Below, one piece after another: positions 47,197 through 55,940 of a stretch of DNA of 64,000 bases; the first letter of the stretch is position 1, and every line of letters begins with the position of its first letter. Position numbers and translations under genes: made by a program. The stretch comes from Shewanella sp. MBTL60-112-B2 (GTDB taxonomy: Bacteria > Pseudomonadota > Gammaproteobacteria > Enterobacterales > Shewanellaceae), in contig NZ_BPFA01000012.1 in the NCBI RefSeq assembly GCF_019655055.1, forward strand, positions 1 through 64,000. The letters run 5' to 3'. The notes below the pieces were generated by a model. It had not been told where the DNA came from. It did not search any database and saw only the letters and a program-made list of their open reading frames with translations.

Positions 47197-47949
47197 TTAG
47201 ATGTAACCCAGAGCTTCGCATCGAGAGTAAACAATATTGTTTCTGTTCTTTTGAATATTCTCAATGCGGCTAGCTCGTTTGCACTCCCATTTGCTCACAG
47301 GGAATTGCTTGTCCCAAGCATTCATTAGCTGCTTTTGCTGTTTACTCATTATGTATCGCGGATAAGCTTGTTCCATATACAAATAGGTTCTTGCAATTCT
47401 GCCTCTTGAGCCAATAGTCGGCTCTACTTTTCTATCATGAATCTTTACTTCGCAACTACCAAAGCTCGAACCTGAAGAGGGGAGCATTGCAAAGTTGTAG
47501 TTAGCTCTGGTAGCGTTCACTGCGCCTACTGCTGGATACAAATTATATAAATCAGATTGCATTAAACGGTAATCGTGATTTACTTTCTCGGCACATTTAC
47601 GGCCTTTGAAGCTTTTTACTTTGTTATTTACGCAACTTGGGTGGCCATCACGCCACTCTGAAAAGGTTCGGCCAAAGTTCTCTGCAGGAACAACATGCTC
47701 CCATTCAACTCTTTTGGCGCGCTTAACGTGCTTTTCAGTTGTAAATCCGCGAGGAAGTTTGATGCTTTTCTTGCTATCAAACTCTGCATTACAATAAAGC
47801 GTTACACGATGGTCGTAATAAACTTTACGTTCGAGTGTTTTCTTTGCTTTATTAAACGACTTTATGGTTGTATTGCCTTCACCAGACTGGGCAAACGTAG
47901 TTAAAGGCAGCAGTGCTGTAATAGCTATGGATAGTGCGCGGATATTCAT
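47197..47949 (-). CDS. EndA/endonuclease I family secreted nuclease
   Basis: A 250-residue periplasmic or secreted DNase of the endonuclease I family. A signal peptide (ALSIAITALLPLTTFAQ) is followed by YYDHRVTLYCNAEF, then the catalytic region KRVEWEHVVPAENFG with the metal-binding His, and the conserved LYNLYPAVGAVNATRANYNF (shown in parts: DLYNLYPAVG, NATRANYNF) and SKWECKRASRIE at the end. Length is normal. It converges on the upstream pair of genes. A decayed second copy of its 3' part lies at 55680-55860. Confidence 0.93.
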   Translation of the reverse strand: MNIRALSIAITALLPLTTFAQSGEGNTTIKSFNKAKKTLERKVYYDHRVTLYCNAEFDSKKSIKLPRGFTTEKHVKRAKRVEWEHVVPAENFGRTFSEWRDGHPSCVNNKVKSFKGRKCAEKVNHDYRLMQSDLYNLYPAVGAVNATRANYNFAMLPSSGSSFGSCEVKIHDRKVEPTIGSRGRIARTYLYMEQAYPRYIMSKQQKQLMNAWDKQFPVSKWECKRASRIENIQKNRNNIVYSRCEALGYI

Positions 47950-48056
47950 AAGGTTCTGACTAAAATAGTTTGATTAATTTTGCCTTAACTATCAGAAGCT
48001 TTATAGTAGGAATAAGCATGATTTAATTAAACTTGCTTAATATGACTACACATTGG

Positions 48057-49212
48057 TTAGCATTTAACCAAAGGTATGTCTTTCCAGCGCGTAGTGTATT
48101 GCGGCGTCAGCATGTCTCTCCGCATTCCCCATTTCTGCGATATACCTTGGGCAGCGAGAAACACCGTGTCAGTGCCGTACTTTTCGTTGATTTTATCCAA
48201 GACCAGCATCTTGCTTGGATTCCTGCCGCCTTCAAATAAATCACCTTGCAGCCTGCGTTGCTGCCACAATGATTTCGCAGGTGTCATTTGTTGGGTATGC
48301 AAAATGATGAAGATACTTAAACCCCCTTGTGTGCTCATCAAAAGTCGAGTTTGACGCAAATACCAGCATGCTTTTGCACAGTGAACCTTGAGTTCTTGCT
48401 TTAGCGGCTGCAGTTGAAGCGTGTTTACTTAATGCTTGGCATAATGAAGGCAAATCAGTCACTCTGTTGCCAACACTGCGAGTTGAAAATATCTGTTTCT
48501 TGTCAGCTCTTGCTTCATCCCAAGTCTTGCACACTTCGCCGTTTAGTTCTCGTACCGTTCGTTCAAGTTCAATGCTGAATTGCTTTCTGGCGATGCCGGC
48601 TTTCATTTGCGACAACGCATAGGCATTGTGAATGTTCATTGTAGCGAGCCTTTTGGCTATGCGGCCGCCAACGCCCCAGACATCATTGGTTTTCATGGTT
48701 TTTAAAATTGCTGAACGTTGCTCATTGTTAGTAATGGCGCAAACGCCATTATAACCAGGGAGTTTTTTTGCTGCATGATTAGCGACTTTGGCTAAAGTAA
48801 GGGTTGCGCCAATCCCAACACAGACAGTTAACCTTGTTTCTCTCCAAACGGCTCGCCTAAGTTTTAATGCGTCTTCAGTTAGGCATGGTATAGCGGGGTA
48901 GCAATGCTTAAACGATAAAAAAAGACTCATCAATACTGTAGATATGCTGCTGTGGGGCAAAGCGGCCAATCACCTCCATCATAGATGCAGATAAAGAGCC
49001 GTAGAGCTCATAGTTTGAAGACAACGCGATAATACCTTTGTGCTCACACAGTCTTTTAGCTTCAAAGTAAGGACCGAACTTTTTAATTCCCGCTTCTTTC
49101 GCCAACCTGTTAGCCGCACAATACAACCATCGTTGTTACTGAGCACGACAATAGGGCGATTACGCCATTCGGGCCTAAAAACCTGTTCAGCACTGCAATA
49201 GAAAGAATTGGC
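48057..49212 (-). pseudogene. second umuC, frameshifted and 5'-truncated
   Basis: This stretch is closely similar to the intact umuC at 32359-33612 but cannot make the protein. From 3' to 5' it has a deletion of about 26 codons near 48250, a frameshift near 48915-48925 at a run of A after SIDESF, and another near 49120 in the NNDGCIV region. Similarity stops sharply at 49212, after codon 7 (Ala of the start sequence MYALVDA), where unrelated sequence begins. No umuD copy lies next to it. The edge may be the insertion point of the island to the right. Confidence 0.9.
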
Positions 49213-49762
49213 TAATGTTGGAGGTAAATTTAGACAGAATAGTTTGGGTTGCGACAAGTTACTGTTTTAAAACTAAAATAATGCATGTAGTCATTGAAAT
49301 ACCACAAAGACCATTTGCGTCTAAAAATTTACAGTTAGTCTTTAGTAAAACAACTCTATGAAGTTAAATTACGAGACAAAAGAGAGCTAAATTTAGTAGA
49401 GGACTTTCATACTGAATCAGTGTATGGACTAGGTTCTACCGTATCAAATTCAACGTAAACCGGGATAAATAATCATTCTAACCTGCATTCGTAACTCATG
49501 AATCGAGCTATGAATGAGTACTAAAGTACCATACATACCTAACTCGTTTTTGGACAGGAACGAGACAGCTGAGAAAAAAGTTGGCATCTTGCTCAATAGA
49601 TAAACTAACCCAATCCTCAACTGCCATAGAGACCCCTGCATATTCAATTCGTACTGTTCTACTCATTCTTTTTGCAAAATCAAACAACTTGACTTTAGTA
49701 CTAGATTTATTTGCTAATGTGTGTAAAGTTGCACTCCATATAAGATTAACTAACTGATATAA
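49213..49762. other. non-coding stretch at the left edge of the defence module
   Basis: No confident gene. The minus strand has two short overlapping frames (49450-49786) that could be a decayed gene or chance. It lies between the umuC break and the MBL gene and should hold the promoter of the ABC-3C operon. Confidence 0.45.
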
Positions 49763-50722
49763 ATGATAAACACTTTCCGTATCCACATGCTGAAAGCTAA
49801 GACAGGCGATTCATTTATCGTAGAGTGTGACAATGAAACATTCTTCATTGATGGTGGAACTCGCAGTGTAGCGAAGTATTTGAAAAGATATTTACAAGAG
49901 AACGATCCCGCAAAGCTACAAGCGGTATTTGTGACACATGTGGATAGGGATCATATTGGAGGAATAGCAAAGCTATACGGTCAGTTTAGTAAATATGTTC
50001 CGAAAACAGCGCCCATTTATATGAATCACCCTGATCAGGTCGCTATAACAACTAATACAAGTGGTCTAGTGACTTATGAGGATGGAAACAGCCTCAAAGA
50101 AGTTCTTATGAAGAACGGTTACGTTCTCGATGAAGCTACAACGGGTAAAATTCTCGACTTTAATGGAGTCACAGTGGAAGTCTTATCGCCTCCATCTATA
50201 GTCGCTGGTCAACTTTTCACTGAGTGGAAAGCCAGTGATGATGGGCTCGTTTCAACTGATTTCATCGAAGTCGATTGCTCAAATGTTCCTCCTGAGCCAA
50301 AAAACAACATTTCAAGTGACATTGTAAATGCGTCCTCAATTGCACTAACTATCACACATGCGGGCAAAGCTGCATTGTTCTTGTCTGATAGCCTTCCAGA
50401 GGTGGTGTTAAACCAAATCGAAGGAAAGACAAAGTTTGATGTTGTAAAAATCTCTCACCATGGGAGTAAGCACAATACCAGTATGGCGTTACTAAGAAGA
50501 ATAGATTGCAACAACTTCATTATTTCTACTAATGGGCCTAGAAGTTATGGTCATCCACATGCAGAAACCCTAGCGCGATTAATCTTATCGAGTAATGAGC
50601 ATGGTTATTCGGAATGTAACATTACTTTCAACTATGAGAAAGTTTGCAGTCGCATCAAGATAAATAATCTACCAAATGGTTTTCGTGTAAACTTAATTTA
50701 TTCAGAGACTATTACCTTATAA
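49763..50722 (+). CDS. MBL-fold hydrolase of the ABC-3C system
   Basis: A 319-residue metallo-beta-lactamase-fold protein. Metal ligands are visible: HVDRDH (59-64), Asp209 in FLSDS, SHHGS (231-235) and His264/His266 in GHPHAE. This ComEC/Rec2-like subclass (HHGSK and GHPH motifs) is typical of predicted nucleic-acid or nucleotide hydrolases in conflict systems. The stop codon overlaps the start of the protease gene (TAATG). As first gene of a four-gene operon with an ABC ATPase it is a probable effector; the actual substrate is unknown. Confidence 0.88.
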   Translation: MINTFRIHMLKAKTGDSFIVECDNETFFIDGGTRSVAKYLKRYLQENDPAKLQAVFVTHVDRDHIGGIAKLYGQFSKYVPKTAPIYMNHPDQVAITTNTSGLVTYEDGNSLKEVLMKNGYVLDEATTGKILDFNGVTVEVLSPPSIVAGQLFTEWKASDDGLVSTDFIEVDCSNVPPEPKNNISSDIVNASSIALTITHAGKAALFLSDSLPEVVLNQIEGKTKFDVVKISHHGSKHNTSMALLRRIDCNNFIISTNGPRSYGHPHAETLARLILSSNEHGYSECNITFNYEKVCSRIKINNLPNGFRVNLIYSETITL

Positions 50723-51846
50723 TGAAAGTATTAAAGAATAGCATCAAATCAAATTTCGTAACTCTAAATTCTAATAGTTTACATGTAGGTTGTGGTTTTC
50801 TATTTAAGTCGGCAGATATCACTTACTGTATTACTGCTGGGCATGTTATCTATGGAAAAAAGTATGATGTTGAACGCGTAGTAGAAATATTAGATGTTCG
50901 CGGTCAGCGCATTGAAAGGTTTGAACAATTGACCTTTCTAGAGTTCGCGCAAAAACATGATCTTACATTGTTTAGACTTTATTCTGAAGTAGAAAACATA
51001 CAGCCAGTTACTCTTTGTAACTCGATAACTAACAGCAGACTATTATCTATTTCATACATGAAACCTAGTCTTCTGAATGACTCTTTCTTCTTGGATAATG
51101 TTAAGTTCAATGATGATCTAGAAACAAATCAATTTAGATACTCGGCAGTTCCTGGGGCATTTAACAACTTTCACGATGATTCGCATGGCGCTGAAGCGAT
51201 GGAAGGGATCTCTGGTAGTCCAATGTTACTTTGCACTTCAGATAATACCATCATATTACATGGGATAACGAGCAGAATACCTAACGACGGGGTGCTCGAC
51301 TTTATTGAGACTAGAGATTTAACTGTTCTCAAAGAGGTTGTTGATAGTTTTGAATTCAAAAATAGCGAAGATTTTGATTGTAATCATCGGCTAATAAGCT
51401 TCAACCGCAAGCTAATAAATGAAGAAAAATTTAACCTGTGGGTTGATGAGTGGAAAAACCGCCCTGGTAATGAAGGGTATTATGGTCATTTAGAAAGTAA
51501 ATTAGAAACGATTCATGGTGATTCGTACAAAGCAGAGTTACCCAAAGAGCTAGAAAAAATAATGATTGGCGATGCTTGTATCAAAAACGTAATTGAAAAA
51601 GATTCTACTCTCTTTGAAAGCTATGAAGATGTTATTGAGACTGCAGAAAGGGATAAAATGGAGAAGTACGTGAGCTCAAAACATGAAGCTCTCGAACACT
51701 ACAATGATGTTTACCAAGAACACCTTGATGTAATAAACGAAGATCTGGGGCAATTTGATCTAAGTCGTACGGATAGAAGAAAAATTGCCCAATATAATGT
51801 CGCAACATGGATGGCAGTCTGTAATCTTAGGTTCAGTAAAAAATGA
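50722..51846 (+). CDS. trypsin-like serine protease with C-terminal ABC-3C-type helical domain
   Basis: A 374-residue protein with an N-terminal trypsin-like fold. The catalytic triad can be read as His41 (CITAGHVI), Asp80 (KHDLTLFRL) and Ser164 (EGISGSPML). The C-terminal half (about 215-374) is helical and charged and has no enzyme motif, as expected for the C-terminal partner domain in ABC-three-component proteins. There is no signal peptide, so the protease acts in the cytosol. It overlaps both neighbours by a few bases. The protease is a second candidate effector. Confidence 0.85.
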   Translation: MKVLKNSIKSNFVTLNSNSLHVGCGFLFKSADITYCITAGHVIYGKKYDVERVVEILDVRGQRIERFEQLTFLEFAQKHDLTLFRLYSEVENIQPVTLCNSITNSRLLSISYMKPSLLNDSFFLDNVKFNDDLETNQFRYSAVPGAFNNFHDDSHGAEAMEGISGSPMLLCTSDNTIILHGITSRIPNDGVLDFIETRDLTVLKEVVDSFEFKNSEDFDCNHRLISFNRKLINEEKFNLWVDEWKNRPGNEGYYGHLESKLETIHGDSYKAELPKELEKIMIGDACIKNVIEKDSTLFESYEDVIETAERDKMEKYVSSKHEALEHYNDVYQEHLDVINEDLGQFDLSRTDRRKIAQYNVATWMAVCNLRFSKK

Positions 51847-52286
51847 CTATATATATTGAAAAACGACCTTATACCAGTTTTCTTTCCCCAAGGAAGTTAG
51901 ACAGCTTTCAAATTGCTGCAATCATCTTTTTAATTGCATATTCTACTTCTGGACGTGCGAAGTATATTTACTTAGATAAACTTCATTTTCTATTTGATCT
52001 GTTAATATGTGATCAAGACTTCTCTAGTCTTCCCAAATTCACTATTCCTCCATGGAACATAGACAAAGAATTGAAAAATAAAGTAATAGTTCTTGTTAAA
52101 AATGAAATTATATGTCAGTCATATGACAATAACAAAGTTAGGTATTCACTAACTGAAAAAGGACTCAAAAAATTTGATGAGTTAATTGAAATTGAAGAGT
52201 TATCAATTTTAAGCTCAAAAGCAGAAGTCTTGGCTAATACAACAACAAAAACGTTTGAAAAATCTAAGGTAATCTATAATGTTTAA
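51843..52286 (+). CDS. ABC-3C middle component-like protein
   Basis: A 147-residue protein with an N-terminal helical part and a winged-helix-like part near 85-120 (VRYSLTEKGLKKFDELIEIEE). By position (between effector gene and ABC ATPase), size and the start YIEKRPYTSFLSPRKLDSFQ it fits the 'middle component' of ABC-3C systems, which is thought to bridge the other two. It overlaps the ATPase gene by eight bases. Sequence alone would not identify it. Confidence 0.75.
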   Translation: MTIYIEKRPYTSFLSPRKLDSFQIAAIIFLIAYSTSGRAKYIYLDKLHFLFDLLICDQDFSSLPKFTIPPWNIDKELKNKVIVLVKNEIICQSYDNNKVRYSLTEKGLKKFDELIEIEELSILSSKAEVLANTTTKTFEKSKVIYNV

Positions 52287-54315
52287 GATTAATAACGTAT
52301 CGGCTGAAATCCATGTTCGTGAAAATAAAAACAAATACGGATTCAAATTTAACTTTAATAACGGTCTTAACATTATAAAAGGTCAAAACTCTACGGGAAA
52401 GTCAAGTATATTGTCTTGTATTTATTACAATTTAGGTATGGAGCAGTTACTTGGAATGAGTACAAGTAAGACTAGCCTATTGGATAAATGTTTGACTAGC
52501 GAGTTTGTTTATAAAGATACGACTTACAGCATTACACAGTCGATGATAAGACTTGAGATAGAGAATCATAACGGTGAGATTGCTTTGATTGAAAGACCTG
52601 CAATGTCGCCAATTGAAGATGATAGAAACACAATTATTGTTCAACAAGATGGTAAAGTCAGTAAATACTACCTTCACTCTGCAAAAGATCACAGTCATAA
52701 GTTTGGTTTTTATACATGGCTTCAAACATTCATTGATATAGAATTACCAAGAGACCCCGAGACGAATAAGAACACATTATATTTACAGAATGTATTCTCT
52801 AGTTGCTTCATAGAGCAAACTAAAGGTTGGTCTGATTTTATGTCCCAAATGCCTTCTTTTAATATTAAAGATGCAAAGAGGAAGTTGGTCGAGTATTTAT
52901 TATCATTACAGTGTTTAGAAAATGATATCGAGAAAGATAGATTATCTACCGAAAAAGCTGAACTAGTAGAAAGCTGGAATCAAGCAGTTAAGGATTTCGA
53001 CAGGGTGGATTACTCTCTTTCATACGTAGTAAATGGACTTGGAAAAAAATTCGAAAAATCAAAGATCGATTCTTTGTTGAACCTCCAACTTAAAATAAAG
53101 ATGGAGTCTGACTGGTTAGATGTAAAGACTGCACACAAGTTAAAAACTGAAGAGCTAACTAAGTTAAGAAAAATAAATCGAGATATTGAAAAACGAAAGG
53201 ATCTCAGTGACTTGAGTGAGAATCGAAAAGACCTTAAAGTAAAGCTTTTGCAACTAAATAGAGTCAAATCCTCGTTAGACCGTGCGTATGCAACCGAAAA
53301 ATACAAAGTTAAGAACTATACAGACCACTTAACTAGACTTTCTGAAGAAAGGTCTAACATTGTTGGTTCTAGAAAGGTTGACGAATTGATTAGTGAACTT
53401 TCGTCATCAGATAATTGTCCGCTATGTGACAATACAATTACTGCAATATCTCCAAATAAGGTCGTAAGCCAAGATAACTATGAGAGTTCGTTGAAGTATA
53501 TAGATAGTAAAATATCAATGATCTCCAGCTACCTAGATAGCTTTAGTAACTTCGAAGAAGACTATGTCAAAGACTGTAACTACTATAATAATCTTATTCA
53601 CTCCACTAGAAATGAGATAACAAACCTTGATCGCGACTTGAATTCAAACGTAGATAAGTCTTTACACAGGTCACTAATTCAGCAAGAGCTTGTCACTTCA
53701 AATTTATTGGATAGACTTAATGTTTTGGCTGGAGAGTTTGAGAAGTTTAAAGAAAATATCAACAGTCTTAACACTCGAATAGTCAATATAGACAATGAGA
53801 TCAGAGGCATAAAGCAGTCTTTTGGTAGTGATGAAGAAAAAATTAACTTATTCCAGAAAACTTTTCAAAGTTACTTGAAAAAGTTCCATTACGAGAGTAA
53901 CGAAATTCATAAGGTTAAGATTAATAGTAAACAACCATTTAAAGTTTTTCCGAGCGTCTTTAATGTCGCAGCAGGTAGTGCACAACCTATTCGATTAGCG
54001 TCATCTGCTAGTGATTTTATAAGATCTGAGTGGGCTTTTTATCTGTCATTGTTGTTTAAGTCTAGTGTACACCCAGGCGTATTGATCTTTGACGAACCTG
54101 GTCAGCATGCAATGAGTATTGACTCTATGACTCAATTACTTGAGGAATCAGAAAAATTTAAAGATCGTCAACTTATATTTGCAATATCAAAGTTCTACAA
54201 AGGGTATGGAAAAGAAAAACAAGATTTCTTTATAGACAATATCACAGCTAATTTGGGGCGCTTTACAGAAATAGAAATTGACTCAGACGACCAGAAACTA
54301 GTATCTGAACTATAA
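52279..54315 (+). CDS. SMC/Rad50-like ABC ATPase of the ABC-3C system
   Basis: A 678-residue ATPase. Walker A is GQNSTGKSS (35-43); two long coiled-coil arms (about 205-365 and 400-540) flank a zinc-hook-like CPLC (380-383); Walker B is LIFDEPGQH (Asp605/Glu606). Only one CxxC is present, so pairing would be between two molecules as in Rad50. This is the expected sensor/motor of an ABC-3C system. A weak hairpin (54325-54345) follows the stop. The gene is AT-rich relative to the core genes. Confidence 0.9.
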   Translation: MFKINNVSAEIHVRENKNKYGFKFNFNNGLNIIKGQNSTGKSSILSCIYYNLGMEQLLGMSTSKTSLLDKCLTSEFVYKDTTYSITQSMIRLEIENHNGEIALIERPAMSPIEDDRNTIIVQQDGKVSKYYLHSAKDHSHKFGFYTWLQTFIDIELPRDPETNKNTLYLQNVFSSCFIEQTKGWSDFMSQMPSFNIKDAKRKLVEYLLSLQCLENDIEKDRLSTEKAELVESWNQAVKDFDRVDYSLSYVVNGLGKKFEKSKIDSLLNLQLKIKMESDWLDVKTAHKLKTEELTKLRKINRDIEKRKDLSDLSENRKDLKVKLLQLNRVKSSLDRAYATEKYKVKNYTDHLTRLSEERSNIVGSRKVDELISELSSSDNCPLCDNTITAISPNKVVSQDNYESSLKYIDSKISMISSYLDSFSNFEEDYVKDCNYYNNLIHSTRNEITNLDRDLNSNVDKSLHRSLIQQELVTSNLLDRLNVLAGEFEKFKENINSLNTRIVNIDNEIRGIKQSFGSDEEKINLFQKTFQSYLKKFHYESNEIHKVKINSKQPFKVFPSVFNVAAGSAQPIRLASSASDFIRSEWAFYLSLLFKSSVHPGVLIFDEPGQHAMSIDSMTQLLEESEKFKDRQLIFAISKFYKGYGKEKQDFFIDNITANLGRFTEIEIDSDDQKLVSEL

Positions 54316-54959
54316 AATCAATTAGGCACCTATTATTTAGGTGCCAACTATATTATCTGGATATTACACTAGAAAAAAGATGATTAATTATTAAAGCTGA
54401 AGCAATGGGGTCAGATCTTGCTTTTCGTTACTCATTACTTTTATATATCAAAGTTACCTGAACAACTTTGTGAGAACTTCGAGGCCTAACTGTGGAACAT
54501 TACTTTCCTAATTGTGTGGATAGTTTGATTAATTACGTTGAACATGTTCTTGCTGAGTTCAGCGCCTTGAAAAACTCCCATAGTAGATAAAAAAATACGC
54601 CACTAGACAAGCTTATAGCTCACTACGACTCCAATAACAAGTCTATGCACATATGAGTTACAGGCAATAAGGAGGAAATAACTGTGAAGAGCGTGTTGGC
54701 TTACTTTTACTAATCGATAAATGGCAGTCATTGATCGCTTTCGATTCAGCATCAATACCAATGCTCACATTGCTCATTTTTGTGCGTATTTATCCGGCAA
54801 TACTCTTTTAGAGTACCTATAAATCAATAGCTTGTATACTGTAAAAATTAAATAATAGGTGTATTAATTGTGCATGCGCGTTTTCCCAAATACGTGCGAA
54901 TGCGCACGATATAAATGTCAGGCGAACAATCTACCCAGTAAATCAAGCAAGGAGCATTT
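54316..54959. other. gene-less stretch between ABC-3C operon and GNAT gene
   Basis: No credible gene. A GGCACCTA/TAGGTGCC hairpin at 54325-54345 may end the operon. Near 54407 is a GGGGTCAGATCTTGC motif that I associate with ends of some transposon families, but no inverted repeat or transposase is nearby. A GTGCATGCGCG / CGTGCGAATGCGCAC imperfect inverted repeat lies near 54870-54908. Confidence 0.5.
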
Positions 54960-55436
54960 ATGGCAGAAATGACAAACCCTATGGATTCACTAAGACTATT
55001 GCAGCAAGCGATAAACGTAAGATCAGTATCTTTCCAAAATTGCGAAAGCTATCCTGAAGTTTCAGTTCTATACGATACACCTAATGATACTGCTAGGTTC
55101 ACCTATGCTTTGTTCAACGGTGACATTGCTCAATCAATTGCTTTGTTTGTGCTTACTGAACCAGTCGAGGGCATTCCTTGCTTCCAAATGGGGTGGGCCA
55201 CAATTGAGAATGAAAGGGGTAAAGGTCTAGCAACTAACATCGTTTCAAAAGGTCTCGAAGAGTTAAAGAATGGTATGAAACGCAACGGTATCAGTAAGTT
55301 CTTTATTGAGGCTGTTATTTCAGAATCAAATTCTGAATCTGTTAAATTAGCGTCTAAGGTTTTCACGGAAAAGCCATCATCCTGCACGGATTCTTTTTCT
55401 GGTGATAATGCGCTCCAGTTTCTACAGGTGGCATAG
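54960..55436 (+). CDS. GNAT-like N-acetyltransferase
   Basis: A 158-residue protein with a GNAT-like core: a central strand ending FQMGWATIENERGKGLATNIV, where ERGKGLATN fits the acetyl-CoA pyrophosphate-binding R/Q-x-x-G-x-G/A loop, and a later segment FFIEAVISESNSESVKLA, typical of the N-x-x-x-x-x-A helix. The substrate is unknown. The ATG has AAGGAG upstream. An attC-like hairpin directly follows the stop codon, suggesting origin as an integron cassette. Confidence 0.75.
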   Translation: MAEMTNPMDSLRLLQQAINVRSVSFQNCESYPEVSVLYDTPNDTARFTYALFNGDIAQSIALFVLTEPVEGIPCFQMGWATIENERGKGLATNIVSKGLEELKNGMKRNGISKFFIEAVISESNSESVKLASKVFTEKPSSCTDSFSGDNALQFLQVA

Positions 55437-55443
55437 TGAAATC

Positions 55444-55522
55444 ACCTAACAAGGTCAGCCAGAGGGACCACAAAAACTCCCCTTAGGCTCTGGTTTTTCG
55501 GCCTCTGCTGACGGCGTTACTG
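55444..55522 (+). repeat. attC-like integron recombination site (or terminator)
   Basis: CTAAC starts the left arm and GCGTTAC the right arm. GTCAGC-C-AGAG (55454-55464) pairs with CTCTGCTGAC (55503-55512) with exactly one unpaired base, the form of an attC L box with extrahelical base, and TAAC pairs with GTTA at the base. Inside, CCAGAG and CTCTGG followed by TTTTT would also serve as a terminator. No integrase gene of the IntI type and no second attC were seen. Confidence 0.5.
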
Positions 55523-55679
55523 CATGGTCGAACACCATAGATTAACTTAGCCCACGACTCAAATTTAGAGCCTGAGTTCTAGCTTGTTTTGTCCATAAGC
55601 GATTTAAGGCGCACCTATTTCGTATACTAGTTTCAAACTTGTGCTTCATATCGGAAGAACACGAAATTATTTCTGCTGC

Positions 55680-55860
55680 GCTTACACGTTTGCACTCCCA
55701 TTTTGCTTATATACAAGGAGATTAGTGCTGGATAAAGTGCAAACCTTCATGTTTGAGTTATTAACATAGAACAAGCACTCGTTTTTGTGATTTTTTACTG
55801 CGTTCCAAACCTGCAGAACCTTTGCACTATTAGGTTCATCTGAAGGAGAGGGGAGTTATA
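55680..55860 (-). pseudogene. decayed endA fragment
   Basis: On the minus strand, KWECKRVSAAE matches the C-terminal WECKRASRIE of the intact EndA gene at 47197-47949. About 140 bases further, the stretch CTCCCCTCTCCTTCAG matches the CTCCCCTCTTCAGG region of the same gene (SSGSSFG). The order is right, but frames and spacing are broken, so this is a remnant. Confidence 0.5.
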
Positions 55861-55940
55861 AAAAATCGGAATCTTGGTCTTATTAGTAGTTCTAATGAGT
55901 TTTGAATCTAATTGGCTTACCTTAGATTATAACTATTGCG

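Noticed and set aside
49450-49786. Minus-strand frames upstream of the MBL gene
   Set aside because: Two short overlapping frames, one running into the MBL start; no motif and no start signal. Possibly a decayed gene but unsupported.
54407-54421. GGGGTCAGATCTTGC motif as a transposon end
   Set aside because: A single copy with no inverted repeat, target duplication or transposase nearby.
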